NCBI RefSeq assembly: GCF_900119075.1
Contig: NZ_FPIP01000001.1
Coordinates: 372,001-436,000, forward strand
DNA: 64,000 bases
From: Ruminococcus flavefaciens
Lineage (GTDB): Bacteria > Bacillota > Clostridia > Oscillospirales > Ruminococcaceae
Direction: 5' to 3'
In this document: positions 63,566-64,000 of the stretch, piece by piece
Position numbering within the stretch: the first letter of the stretch is position 1
Layout: every line of letters starts with the position of its first letter
Made by a program: the position numbers and the translations under genes
Notes under the pieces: generated by a model
What the model saw: the letters and a program-made list of their open reading frames with translations, nothing else
What the model was told of the DNA's origin: nothing
Database searches by the model: none

Positions 63566-64000
63566 CTACCTTTTTGTGATGACCTTATCTATAAGTCCGA
63601 ATTCGAGAGCCTCCTGGGCTGTCATATAATTATCTCTCTCACAAGCAGCGTGTATTTCTTCTACGCTCTTGCCTGTATTTGTTGCGATTATTTCTTCAAG
63701 CCTGTCTCTTGTACGCTCAAGATTCTTAGCGTGTATCATGATATCGGTCTGCTGACCGCCAAGTCCGCCGCCGATAAGAGGCTGGTGGATCATTATCTCA
63801 CTGTTGGGGAGAGCTATTCTCTTGCCCTTTGCTCCTGATGAAAGCAGAAATGCTCCCATTGAAGCAGCCATACCGATACATATCGTTGAAACGTCGCATT
63901 TGATGTAATTCATAGTGTCATAAATAGCCATTCCTGCGGTTACAGAACCTCCGGGGCTGTTTATATAAAGTGAAATGTCCTTTTCAGAATCCTGACTTTC
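63566..64000 (-). CDS. clpP: ATP-dependent Clp protease proteolytic subunit ClpP, 5' end cut by window edge
   Basis: 144 residues are visible (no start in the window; the ATG at 63931 is internal). Frame to the edge reads ...[22 protein letters not shown], the ClpP oxyanion region. Catalytic Ser in [11 protein letters not shown] and His in MIHQP are clear; the C-terminal half is complete to the stop at 63566. First gene of clpP-clpX here. Confidence 0.96.
   Translation of the reverse strand, partial: ESQDSEKDISLYINSPGGSVTAGMAIYDTMNYIKCDVSTICIGMAASMGAFLLSSGAKGKRIALPNSEIMIHQPLIGGGLGGQQTDIMIHAKNLERTRDRLEEIIATNTGKSVEEIHAACERDNYMTAQEALEFGLIDKVITKR

Overview
The window looks like chromosome from a cellulolytic, anaerobic Ruminococcus-type Firmicute (Oscillospiraceae), closest in style to R. 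flavefaciens. The evidence is a secreted GH9 cellulase with a CBM3-like module and a type I dockerin, a second dockerin-bearing exported protein, a V-type ATPase, a complete rnfCDGEAB operon, strong AGGAGG ribosome sites and many TTGACA-17-TATAAT promoters. The genus is inferred from gene content; no rRNA gene is present.

Layout. 1-9.1 kb: a polytopic membrane protein cut by the left edge, a degenerate ANL-type ligase, a membrane nucleotide-sugar dehydratase, the GH9 cellulase and a TrpR-related regulator. 9.5-13.9 kb: lon-engB-lysA. 13.9-20.5 kb: a YhcC-type radical SAM protein, a shikimate-kinase-like protein, a MinD-like ATPase with mgsA, then hisS-aspS-nudix. 20.5-29.2 kb: a nine-gene V-ATPase operon behind two promoters and a short hairpin leader. 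29.2-33.6 kb: rpsO-pnp (minus strand), a PH-domain protein and an FkbM methyltransferase. 33.6-38.2 kb: a GntR/ABC transporter unit, a solo BREX PglX C-terminal-domain protein, and hom with a PheB-type ACT protein. 38.3-44.1 kb: rarA, two small genes, glyA, and an operon with a dockerin protein. 44.3-50.8 kb: tRNA-Pro, an aquaporin, nudix-xer, and asnB-HD-pyrB. 50.8-56.0 kb: a 360-bp inverted-repeat element, then the Rnf operon. 56.2-64 kb: four tRNAs, cysE, a TtcA-like protein, an EamA transporter, a ClpC/ClpA-like unfoldase, a 48-residue Cys/Gly-rich microprotein, clpX and a truncated clpP.

How it fits together. The proteolipid of the V-ATPase carries every side chain of the known Na+ site, and the same window encodes Rnf, which commonly pumps Na+ or H+ from reduced ferredoxin to NAD+. 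A Na+ (or H+) circuit feeding on fermentation of cellulose is therefore the natural reading. The rest is mostly housekeeping: translation, proteolysis (Lon, ClpXP and a second Clp unfoldase), amino-acid synthesis (lysA, hom, glyA, asnB, cysE) and pyrimidine synthesis.

The most unusual items are the free-standing PglX C-terminal domain, the Cys-rich microprotein beside clpX, the hairpin leader of the V-ATPase operon, an aspartate carbamoyltransferase carrying only the zinc ribbon of PyrI, and the 360-bp element whose ends touch the stop codons of pyrB and rnfB. All positions and motifs were read by eye; family names come from recognised motifs, not from searches.
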